Of a stretch of 60,240 nucleotides of DNA, positions 17,466-25,800 are shown piece by piece; position 1 is the stretch's first letter; every line of letters begins with the position of its first letter. The stretch is from Micromonospora sp. CB01531 (GTDB taxonomy: Bacteria > Actinomycetota > Actinomycetes > Mycobacteriales > Micromonosporaceae): NCBI RefSeq assembly GCF_001905095.1, contig NZ_LWLS01000088.1:1-60240 (forward strand), read 5' to 3'. The notes beneath the pieces were generated by a model. The model saw only the letters and a program-made list of their open reading frames with translations. It was not told where the DNA came from and searched no databases. The translations under genes and the position numbers were made by a program.

Positions 17466-18354
17466 GGTCTCCGTCCCAGGTGTGCGCCGGGGCCGCGCTG
17501 ACGCCGACCTCGGCGGCGAAGATCCGGCCGCTGTCCGGCGCCGCCCGCCGGGCCGCATCGTCCAGCCCGATCCAGGCTGAGGTGATGACGAGAACGCCCT
17601 CGATCAGGCAGGTGGCGGTGGGCCGCGGCACCGGCAGGTCCACCCGGGCGAGCGGCGTGCCGTCCGGGGCGATGCGGTGCACGCTCCAGCCGTCCCACAT
17701 TGCGACCCACAGACAGCCCTCGGCGTCGACGCACAACCCGTCGGGCGTGGCGTCGGTGAACTCGGCGAGGACGCGCTCCTCGGTGGCCGTGCCGGCTGCG
17801 GGGTCGTACCGGTAGGCGGTAAGCCGCTGGCGGCGGCTGTCGACGTGGTACATGGTCTCGCCCGTCGGGTCGAACCCGAGCCCGTTGGCGCAGCCAATTC
17901 CGGTGAGCACGGTCGCCACGGAGCCGTCCGGCTCCAGTCGGTAGAGTCCCCCGGTCCACGGCGGGGCGTCGCCGGTGACCTGGCTGCCGGCCAGGAACCT
18001 GCCGTACGGGTCGGCGACGCCGTCGTTCATCACTGTGCCGGGCGCCGCGACCCCGTCGGCCAGGGGCCGCACCGCGCCGGCGGCCGAGACGTGCCGGAAG
18101 CCCCGCCCGGCTGCCACCACCCAGCCGCCGCCGGACGCCGCGACCGGTGCCACAGACCCGGCCGTCGCCCCGATGCTGTACGTGGCCAACACCTCGATCC
18201 GGTGGCCGGCGAGCCGCCCGCGCAGCAGCTGGCCGGCCCGGATGTCCACCCACAGCAGTTCGCCGGTACGTGGGTCCAGCCGGGGCCCCTCGCCGAGTTC
18301 GTAGCGCCCGGTGGAGACCGGTCGGGCGGCGAACGTTTCAGGACTTGACCGCAC
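17452..18354 (-). CDS. SMP-30/gluconolactonase-family lactonase
   Basis: 300 residues if started at the GTG at 18354, which overlaps the end of the permease gene. Six-bladed propeller of the SMP-30 family: metal-binding Glu in ELGEGPRLDP, LLWVDI, the Asn-Asp loop in GTVMNDGVADPYGRFLAG, NGLGFDPTGETMYHVDSRRQRL with the catalytic Asp, and DGLCVDAEGCLWVAMWDG. Such enzymes hydrolyse aldonolactones or aldarolactones made by sugar or uronate dehydrogenases, which fits its operon exactly. The lactone specificity cannot be read. Placement between the permease and the dehydratase, with overlaps on both sides, suggests strict co-expression. Confidence 0.9.
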   Translation of the reverse strand: MRSSPETFAARPVSTGRYELGEGPRLDPRTGELLWVDIRAGQLLRGRLAGHRIEVLATYSIGATAGSVAPVAASGGGWVVAAGRGFRHVSAAGAVRPLADGVAAPGTVMNDGVADPYGRFLAGSQVTGDAPPWTGGLYRLEPDGSVATVLTGIGCANGLGFDPTGETMYHVDSRRQRLTAYRYDPAAGTATEERVLAEFTDATPDGLCVDAEGCLWVAMWDGWSVHRIAPDGTPLARVDLPVPRPTATCLIEGVLVITSAWIGLDDAARRAAPDSGRIFAAEVGVSAAPAHTWDGDHEDH

Positions 18355-19156
18355 CGGCGATTCCCTCGACGAAGGTGCGCTGCAGGAACAGGAAGATGGC
18401 GATGATCGGCAGCAGGCTGATCGTCGCGGCCGCCGCCAGCCCACCCCAGTCGGTGGCCTCCTGGCCGAAGAAGCTGTACATGCCCACGCCGAGCGTGCGC
18501 AGTTCCGGGCGGCCGAGGGTGAACACCAGGGGGATGAAGAATGCGTTCCACGCGGCCATGAAGTTGAACAGCGCGACGGTGCCGACGACCGGCTTGGCCA
18601 GGGGCAGCATGATCCGGAAGAAGATGCGAGGGTAGCTCGCGCCGTCGATGCGGGCCGCGTCCTCCAACTCTTGCGGCATGCCGGCGAAGTATCCCATGAA
18701 CAGCAGGATCGGCACGACGTGCGCCGGACCCGCGGTGGCCAGCACCGCACCGAGCAGACCGGTGTTGAGCCCCAGGCCGTCGACCAGCTTGAAGATCGGA
18801 ATGATCGTGTAGCCGTGCGGGATGAACATCGTGGTGATGAGCAGCCCGACGATGACCTTCTTGCCGGGCAGGCTGCCCCGGCCGAGCGCGTACCCGGCCG
18901 TCGCGGAGACCAGTAGGACGATGATCACCGTGGTGACCGAGAAGACCACGGTGTTGGACAGGTACGCCCCGAAGTGCGCGGTGTCCCAGGCCCGGACGAA
19001 GTTGTCGAACGTCCACTCGTCGGGCAGCACGGACAGCCCGCCGAGGAAGACCTCCCGCTCGGACTTGAACGCCGTGGAGACCATCCAGACGAACGGGTAG
19101 ATCCACACCAGACAGAGCGGGACCAGCAGCAGGTGCCATGGGTTCAGGCGGCGCAT
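18338..19156 (-). CDS. ABC sugar transporter permease, MalG type
   Basis: 272 residues with six transmembrane helices. The EAA loop that contacts the ATPase is EDAARIDGASYPRIFFRIMLP (about residues 165-185). The N-terminal part, PFVWMVSTAFKSEREVF, is typical of the CUT1 family. It forms the membrane channel with the MalF-type permease encoded just upstream (1-base overlap TGATG). No ATPase gene accompanies the pair, so a shared MsiK/MsmX-type ATPase from elsewhere is expected (family knowledge). Confidence 0.93.
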   Translation of the reverse strand: MRRLNPWHLLLVPLCLVWIYPFVWMVSTAFKSEREVFLGGLSVLPDEWTFDNFVRAWDTAHFGAYLSNTVVFSVTTVIIVLLVSATAGYALGRGSLPGKKVIVGLLITTMFIPHGYTIIPIFKLVDGLGLNTGLLGAVLATAGPAHVVPILLFMGYFAGMPQELEDAARIDGASYPRIFFRIMLPLAKPVVGTVALFNFMAAWNAFFIPLVFTLGRPELRTLGVGMYSFFGQEATDWGGLAAAATISLLPIIAIFLFLQRTFVEGIAGAVKS

Positions 19157-20142
19157 CAGCGGCTCCCCTTCAGGTATTGCCGGCGCAGCAGCGGCCCCTG
19201 CAGCGCCGTCATCACCAGGGTGATGACCCCGAAGACCACCCCGGCCGCGCAGGCGAAGCCGTACCGTGGCGCATTGAGGTAGGGATCGAAGGCGTACCGG
19301 TAGATGTAGGTGGCGACCACGTCGGTGGCGTGGTTGGGTCCGCCCTCGGTCATCGCCTGCACCAGGTCGAAGGGGTTCATGCTCTTCTGGAAGGTGAGCA
19401 GCAGGATCACCACGCCGATCGGGGCGATGACCGGCAGCGTGACATGCCGCAGCGTCTGCCGCCCGTTCGCCCCGTCGATCTTCGCCGCCTCGTACAGGTC
19501 ATCGGGAACCGTCTGCAGCGCGGCCAGCCAGTAGACCAGCGTGATTCCGAAACCCTTCCACACGTCGACGGCCATCACCGTGGGCAGGGCGTACGACTCG
19601 GAGAGGAAGGTGATCGGCGAGTCGACGAGCCCGACGGAGGTCAGCAGGTCGTTGACGAAACCGCCGGCGGGGTCGAGCATGATCGCGAAGACAATGCCGA
19701 TCACGGCGGTGGTGGTGACCACGGGCAGGAAGAGCAGGAGCCGGTAGAGGTTGCGCCCGCGCAGCCGCCTGCTGTTGAGCAGGATCGCGGCGAGCAGGGC
19801 CAGCGGCATCTCGACGCAGATCGCGACGAGGGAGAACAGGAACGAGTTGCCGAACGCGTGCCAGAACGGCCGGCTCTGCAGCACCTCGGCGAAGTTGCTG
19901 AAGCCGACCCAGTCTGTCGCCGGTCCCACGCCGTCCCAGTCGAAGAACGAGTACCACCAGCTGGCGACCATCGGCCACAGCGTGAACGCCACGAACAGCA
20001 GCAGCATCGGGGCGAGGAATACGTAGTGCCAGGCGTATCGGCGCAGCCGGCCGGGCCGTCGCCGCCGAGCGGTCGCGACGCGCCGGGGTGGCGCGGCCGG
20101 CTCGGCCGCGCCACCCGGGACGAGGGTAGGCGTGCTGGTCAC
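19156..20142 (-). CDS. ABC sugar transporter permease, MalF type
   Basis: 328 residues from the GTG at 20142, which overlaps the binding-protein stop by 4 bases (GTGA). A basic N-terminal tail (RRRRPGRLRRYAWHY) leads into six helices. The EAA loop is YEAAKIDGANGRQTLRHVTLP (about residues 215-235). The central loop NEFAEVLQ-type region (FSNFAEVLQSRPFWHAFGNS) is usual for CUT1 permeases. Partner of the MalG-type permease and the lipoprotein binding protein. The substrate is probably an oligosaccharide or uronate-containing sugar, judging by the downstream catabolic genes. Confidence 0.93.
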   Translation of the reverse strand: MTSTPTLVPGGAAEPAAPPRRVATARRRRPGRLRRYAWHYVFLAPMLLLFVAFTLWPMVASWWYSFFDWDGVGPATDWVGFSNFAEVLQSRPFWHAFGNSFLFSLVAICVEMPLALLAAILLNSRRLRGRNLYRLLLFLPVVTTTAVIGIVFAIMLDPAGGFVNDLLTSVGLVDSPITFLSESYALPTVMAVDVWKGFGITLVYWLAALQTVPDDLYEAAKIDGANGRQTLRHVTLPVIAPIGVVILLLTFQKSMNPFDLVQAMTEGGPNHATDVVATYIYRYAFDPYLNAPRYGFACAAGVVFGVITLVMTALQGPLLRRQYLKGSR

Positions 20143-21617
20143 TTCTGGCCCGGGGTGTACGGCTCGAGTGGGTTCCAGGTCGGGAAGGTGAGATCGACGC
20201 GGGAGGCCGTGATCCCCTTCCCGGACAGCGCCTTGATCTGCTCGTCGATGAACGCGTCGAGCTTGGTGTTGAGCTGCGTGGCCGGCCCGGTGAAGGGCTG
20301 GTTGCGCAGGATCGATTGCTGGGCGGTGTCTGCCCACTTGAGGTCCTGCTTGCCGGTGATGGCGTTCCACAGCTCCTTGCCGCCGGCGCTGGCCAGGATC
20401 GGGTTGGGCCCGCGGCGGAGGGCCTCGGCGGCCACGTCGATGATCGCCTTCTGGTCCGGGTTGGCGGCGGCCTTGTCCTGCCAGGCGCTCTCCAGGGCGG
20501 TGAGCGTGCCGAACTTCTCGTAGTAGGCGAGGTGGAACTCCTTCGACGCTAGGAAGTCCATCACCTTCCACGCCTGGTCGGGGTGTTTCGACTGGGCGGA
20601 CATGGACCACAGTGGGCTGAAGTTGCTCCGCTGACCGGAGTATCCGGTCCGGCCACTGGCCGGCACCGGGATCGGCACGATCGACATGTCGATCTTCGCG
20701 TTCAGCTTGCGGACCTCGTTGACCTGGAATGGAGACGCCGGGTACATGGCGAGTTGTTCCTTGGCGAACGCCGTGTAGATGCGGGCGGTGTCCGTCCAGG
20801 TCTCCCAGCCGGGCATCATCACCTTGCCCGCGTGCAGCCGTCGCAGCAGTTCAACTGCCCGGCCGAGCGATGGATCGGTCACGGCCGCCTTGCCGGTGCG
20901 CAGGTCCACCCCCAACTCGGCGATCGACCACGCCCCAGCGGTGGGCTGGAACATCTTGATCACGTCGCCCTGGTTCCACATAGCGGCGAACCCGAACACC
21001 TTGCCGCCGCCGGCCTGCGTGATCTTTGTGGCGGACTGCTCCAGCTCCTCCCAGGTCTTCGGCACGGCGGCTATTCCGTGCTGCTTCAGGATCGCGTTGT
21101 TGACCAGCAGCATCCGGACCGACGACCATTTCCCCCACACCAGGGGCAGGGTGTAGAGCTTGCCGTCGCGGTGCAGGCCGGAGGTGGCCGGGTCGAGCGA
21201 GCCGGCCGGGAAGCGGGAGGTGAACTCGTCGGTGACGTACTGGTCCAGCGACGCCGTCCACCCGCGCTCGAACATCCGGTCGAAGCCGTTGTCCTGTGCG
21301 CGGAACACGTCCGGCGGGTTGCCCTGCTGGAACATCAGCTCGACGGCGTTGAGCTGCTGCAAGGACGGGTTTTCGATGATCTCGATCTTGATGCCCGAGT
21401 TCTTCTGCTCGAACAGGTCGAACTGTTGCCGGTAGAACTGCGAGGCGCCGGAGGGGTCCGGGGTGAGGGCGACCTTGATCGTCGCCTTGTCGCCGCTGGA
21501 CTTCTCGCTGCCGCCGATGAGGTTGCAGGCGGAGGTCAGGCCGCCCACCGCGGTCGCCGCCGCTCCCGCACCCACCAATCGCAGTAGCGACCGACGGGAC
21601 AAGTCCACGTTGTTCAT
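20139..21617 (-). CDS. Tat-exported sugar-binding lipoprotein of the ABC importer
   Basis: 492 residues. The N-terminus combines a twin-arginine motif (SRRSLLRLVG) with a lipobox (LTSAC, Cys near residue 31), so it is probably a Tat-exported lipoprotein anchored outside the membrane. The body is a family 1 extracellular solute-binding protein: IKVALTPDPSGASQFYRQQF, FQQGNPPDVFRAQD, VPKTWEELEQSATKI, AMYPASPFQVNE, KHPDQAWKVMDFLAS. It captures a sugar ligand and passes it to the two permeases encoded downstream. AGGAG lies about 10 bases before the ATG. The 194 bases upstream hold a plausible promoter. Confidence 0.93.
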   Translation of the reverse strand: MNNVDLSRRSLLRLVGAGAAATAVGGLTSACNLIGGSEKSSGDKATIKVALTPDPSGASQFYRQQFDLFEQKNSGIKIEIIENPSLQQLNAVELMFQQGNPPDVFRAQDNGFDRMFERGWTASLDQYVTDEFTSRFPAGSLDPATSGLHRDGKLYTLPLVWGKWSSVRMLLVNNAILKQHGIAAVPKTWEELEQSATKITQAGGGKVFGFAAMWNQGDVIKMFQPTAGAWSIAELGVDLRTGKAAVTDPSLGRAVELLRRLHAGKVMMPGWETWTDTARIYTAFAKEQLAMYPASPFQVNEVRKLNAKIDMSIVPIPVPASGRTGYSGQRSNFSPLWSMSAQSKHPDQAWKVMDFLASKEFHLAYYEKFGTLTALESAWQDKAAANPDQKAIIDVAAEALRRGPNPILASAGGKELWNAITGKQDLKWADTAQQSILRNQPFTGPATQLNTKLDAFIDEQIKALSGKGITASRVDLTFPTWNPLEPYTPGQK

Positions 21618-21706
21618 GCTCTGCTCCTAGTTCGGTCTGCGGCCGGCAACCGGTCGGCCGACGAAGAAGAAGGTCAGGTTTCGGGAATGTCAATGAGTTG
21701 TCGAGG

Positions 21707-21735
21707 ACTGTAGCTCCGGCGACCATCTTGTGCAA
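21707..21735 (-). promoter_or_regulatory. candidate sigma-70-type promoter for the importer/catabolic operon
   Basis: On the minus strand, TTGCAC (21735-21730) is followed after exactly 17 bases by TACAGT (21712-21707), about 90 bases before the binding-protein start. Just upstream, two direct copies of CATTGC spaced about 14 bases apart could bind a regulator. The esterase gene upstream is on the same strand, so this would be an internal promoter or the main one for the transport and catabolic genes. Confidence 0.45.
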
Positions 21736-21811
21736 TGGCCATCCGCAATGTGGGTAGCGTACGCACGGCGGGACGCCGCACGGGCCTCTGCGCGGGGCCC
21801 GGACCCCCTCG

Positions 21812-22783
21812 TCAGCCGGTGAGCGCCTTGGCCACGTACCGGATCTGGTCGGCCTTCTGGACGTCCCCGCCGCCCTCGTGCCCGTTGTACGGCCATACCC
21901 GGATGTCCTTGGACCCGGCGTAGTGGTTGTATGCCGCGAACACCGTCGAGGGCGGGCAGGTCGCGTCCATGAGCCCCACGGAGAACAGGGCCGGCGCCGT
22001 GGCATGGGCGGCGAAGTTGATCCCGTCGAAGTAGCGCAACGTCGCGAAGACGTCCTCCACCTCGCTGCGATGGGTGGCGCAGTAGGTGGTCAGTTCCGCG
22101 TACGGCGCCGCGCCGGTGATCTCGGTGGCCCGGCGGTAGTGGCAAAGGAAGGGCACGTCGGCGACGACGGCCGCCAACCCGTCGACCAGACCCGCCGCCG
22201 CCAGGGCGATACCGCCACCCTGGCTGCCGCCGCACACCACCACCCGATTCGGGTCGACACGGGGATGCGCGCGGACCGTCTCGACGGCCCGAACCGCGTC
22301 GGTGAAGACGCGCCGGTAGAAGTACGTGTCCCGGTCGGTGATGCCGCGGGTCAAGAACCCGGCGGTGGCCGGTCCCCCGGCCGGCGCGGGATCCGGCGTG
22401 TCGCCCGCCAACGACCCGTTGCTGCCCTGACCCCGCGTGTCCATGACCAGGTGGGCATAGCCGGCCGCGCTCCAGGACAGCCAGTGGTGCGGGAGGCTGC
22501 GGCCGCCGCCGTACCCGATGAACTCGACGACGCAGGGCAGCGCGTCCCCGATGCCGCGCGGAGTCAGAAACCAGCCGCGGACGGGATGGCCCCCGAAGCC
22601 GGCGAACGTCACGTCGGACACGTCCACCGTGACCAATCCGCTGTCGTACGGCTCGAACCGCGCCGGGAACGCCTGAGCCCGGGCCTCCGCGACCGTTCGG
22701 CGCCAGAACTCACGGAAGTCGGCCGGTTCATCCCGGTCGGGCCGATAAGTCCGCAGCCGATCGAGCGGCCAATCGACGAGCAT
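21812..22783 (-). CDS. CE7-family acetyl esterase (acetylxylan esterase / deacetylase)
   Basis: 323 residues. GGGAGG seven bases upstream supports the ATG at 22783 (MLVDWPLD). Alpha/beta hydrolase of carbohydrate esterase family 7. The N-terminal part WPLDRLRTYRP is a family hallmark. The oxyanion-side motif is FIGYGGGRSLPH, followed by DTRGQG. The nucleophile Ser lies in CGGSQGGG, the acid Asp in GLMDATCPP, and the His in NGHEGGG. There is no signal peptide, so it acts in the cytoplasm and would remove acetyl groups from imported oligosaccharides. It heads the minus-strand operon and is divergent from the large secreted protein. Confidence 0.92.
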   Translation of the reverse strand: MLVDWPLDRLRTYRPDRDEPADFREFWRRTVAEARAQAFPARFEPYDSGLVTVDVSDVTFAGFGGHPVRGWFLTPRGIGDALPCVVEFIGYGGGRSLPHHWLSWSAAGYAHLVMDTRGQGSNGSLAGDTPDPAPAGGPATAGFLTRGITDRDTYFYRRVFTDAVRAVETVRAHPRVDPNRVVVCGGSQGGGIALAAAGLVDGLAAVVADVPFLCHYRRATEITGAAPYAELTTYCATHRSEVEDVFATLRYFDGINFAAHATAPALFSVGLMDATCPPSTVFAAYNHYAGSKDIRVWPYNGHEGGGDVQKADQIRYVAKALTG

Positions 22784-22806
22784 GCGTATGCCTCCCATAG
22801 ATTCTC

Positions 22807-22835
22807 TTGACATCGTCCGACTTCACATTAACTAT
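22807..22835 (+). promoter_or_regulatory. candidate promoter of the large secreted protein
   Basis: A perfect -35 box TTGACA at 22807-22812 is followed, at 17-base spacing, by the weak -10 AACTAT (22830-22835). Transcription would then start at about 22842, at or next to the ATG at 22843. That suggests a leaderless or nearly leaderless mRNA, which is common in actinobacteria. No ribosome binding site is visible, in agreement. Confidence 0.5.
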
Positions 22836-22854
22836 CTGCAATATGGATGTGAAG
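22821..22854. promoter_or_regulatory. inverted-repeat operator candidate over the start of the large protein
   Basis: Perfect 8-bp inverted repeat: CTTCACAT (22821-22828) and ATGTGAAG (22847-22854), 18 bases apart. The arms flank the candidate -10 region and the start codon, and lie within the short divergent gap to the esterase gene, so a dimeric repressor here could control both directions. The IclR gene at 27666 is the nearest candidate regulator (inference). Confidence 0.45.
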
Positions 22855-25800
22855 CCCACCACTTCGTGGCAACATCGCCTCAAACTCACCCTCGTCTTGA
22901 TCCTCGCGGTCGCCCTGCTGCCTGCCCCCGCGACGGCGGCACCGCCCCGGGTCGCGAGCGACCAGGCCCCGTTCGCCGCGCCGCTGCGCACACTCGACAA
23001 GCCCGACCTCCGGATCGAGCAGGTCGCGACCATCGAAGGCACCCACCACCGGATGACCTTCCACCGTGCCACCTGGACCGGCGGCCAGACCTACCTGCGT
23101 GACATCGCCGTCCGTACGCCCGGGGGCTGGTTACCGGTCACCGACCACGAGCGGCGGTTCGACGAGCAGTGGCTGGTGCTCAGCGGCGCCGGCGGCACCC
23201 TGAGCGACTACTACAGCTCGATGAACCCGGGCTGGGTCGGCTTCACCGGCCTGCGCCGCGTCAACGAGCGCACGGTGGAGTTGAGCACCGCCGCGGCGGG
23301 CGGGTACGAGCTGACCGTGCGCTGGTCGGTCGCCGGCGACAACCCTGAGGCGTCGTGGACGCTGACCGCCCGCCGCGCCGACGACTTCGTCGTCGGCTAC
23401 CAGGCGCTGGACATCACCGCGTTCGACGACGTCGACGAGGTGCTGTGCGGCAGCCGCCAGCACGCCCGGGTCGTCTACGGCGCCGAGTCGCTCGGCGCCT
23501 GGGAGCTGATGACACCCGCCTGCCTGCTGGAACGCACCGTCGCCGGGCGGCAGGTCACGGCCGGCGTGTACGCCCCAGCCGAGGTGATCCCGTTCGAGCA
23601 CCAGCGCGAGGTCGGCCCGGACGGCCAGCCGTTCGGGATGAGCCTGCGCAACGAGGCCGGCAACGTGCAGCCGGTGGTCTTCGCACCACAGGTCGGCCGG
23701 AAGTCGCCGCTTGCAGCCGGGCAGCGGCATGCGTTCACCTTCGGCGTCTACGCCCGCCTCGGCACCATGTACGAGGCGTACGCGGCCCTCACCCGCGACG
23801 AGTACGACTACACGGACTACCGGCACAACGTCTACAACACCTCGCTCACCGAGACGGTGCACAACCTGGTCGACCTGACGATGCAGGACTCGACGGCCGA
23901 CGACAGCGAGACATACCAGAAGTCCTTGTCGGGCTGGTGGGACCGCGCGAAGAGCTTCGTGGACACCGAGAACGACCGGGCGGTACGGACGGCTACCAGC
24001 GGCGTGCTGCTCGGTGCCTACTACCTGACCGGCAACCGCGACCTGTATGACAAGCGCGCCCGCCCACTGCTGGAGTACCAGGTGTCGCGCAACGGGATCG
24101 GCTGGACCCCGATCAAGGAGAACCCGGTGTACGGCAACACCGACTCCTGGCGCATCGGCACCGTCTCCGGTGACGCCTCCACCCTGGTGCCGCTCTACCA
24201 GCAGACCCGCGGCCAGGTCGCCGGCCTGCACGAGTTGGCCCTCAAGGCGATCGAGGAACGCCCGCGCAAGGACAACCGCACCCCGGTCAGCACCCCCCTT
24301 GCCGCCTGGCGGCTAACCGGCAACCCGGCATACCTGGCGGAGGCGAAGGCCGAGGCGGACCGGTACATCACCGCCCAGATCGACCCTCCGTACACCACCA
24401 ACACCGGCGAGAACGAATTCCAGTTCAACCACTCCAAGGGCTGGTTGGAGTTGCTCGAGCTGTACGAGGAGACCGGCGAGGCGCGCTACCTGAACGCCGC
24501 CTACACCGAGGCGAAACGGTTCGTCACCCAGACCATGGTGCGCCCCGTGCCCGACGACGACATCACCGTCAACGCCACGGGCTGGATCGACGCGCAGGTG
24601 GACCGCTGGAACGGCGGGGTGACCTACGACTACCCGCTCAAGGACGTACCGGCCCAGACGGTGCCGGCCTGGATGGTCTCCACCAACGGCATGACCTTCG
24701 AGCAGTTGAGCACCTACAAGGTGCCGGCGGGCCGGACGAAGACCGGCGGCGGTCTGGTGATGAACCCGATCTGGGCGCCGTTCCTGCTGCGGCTGGCCGG
24801 GCACACCGGCGACAAGCTGCTCGCCGACATCGCACACAACATGGTGGTGGGCAGGTTCACCAACTATCCCGGCTACTACTACCGCGAGTCCACCGCCTGG
24901 CAGATGCGCCCGGACTTCCCACTGACCGGCCCTGCCGGACTGACCTCCATCTACTACCACCACATCCCGGCCCAGCTCGGGCTGGCGATGGACTACCTAC
25001 TGTCCGAGCAGAACTACCGGTCGGGCGGGCGGATCAACTTCCCGGCCGCCTTCGAGACCAACTACGTCTATTTCAAGTACCACGTCTACGGGCACCAGCC
25101 CGGTGCGTTCTACGGCGAGAACGGCGTCTGGCCATACCTACCCAAGGGCATCGTCAAGGTCGCCGACCCGCAGTTGAACTGGGTGACCGGGCACGGCAAC
25201 AACAGCCTGTACCTGAGCCTGACCAGCGAGGCCGACGGCCCGTCGAACACCGTGGTGCGATTCGACCCGCAGGTCAGCGGGGTGCGGCCGGACCGGGCGT
25301 ACCGGGTCGAGGTGATCCGGGACAACGGATCCCGCGAGGTCAAAACGATGCGGGGGGCGGCGCTCCCGGTGACCGTCTCGGGCAAGGGAATCACCGCGCT
25401 GGTCGTCCGCGACGTGCAGGTACCGGGCGTCGGGCACCAGGTTGGCGGCCAGCTGGCCGACGCCGGGCCGGACAGCCACCACCTCGACGACGCCAGCCCG
25501 ATCGGCGTCGCCCGCGGCATGCTGCTGACCCGCCCGGACCGCACCGGGTACGACGCCTACATCCAGGCGGCCACCGAGGCGCCGGCGACCCTGCACTGGT
25601 CGACCGACGGCGGCGAGACCTGGCACGAACAGGCCGACCGGATCTACCCGAACGAGTGGACGATCCCGGTCGAGGACCTCGACACGCCGTTCACCTACCG
25701 GATCAGCACCGGCACCGCGCAGACCGGCGACGCCACGCTGCGCCTGCCGATGACGGTCACCGGCCGCTGCCCAGCCGGCCGGCCGGTGTGCGGCGTGGTG

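Noticed and set aside
23131..24231. Minus-strand 366-codon open frame within the large secreted protein
   Set aside because: Mirror of the plus-strand codons; no ribosome binding site or motif.
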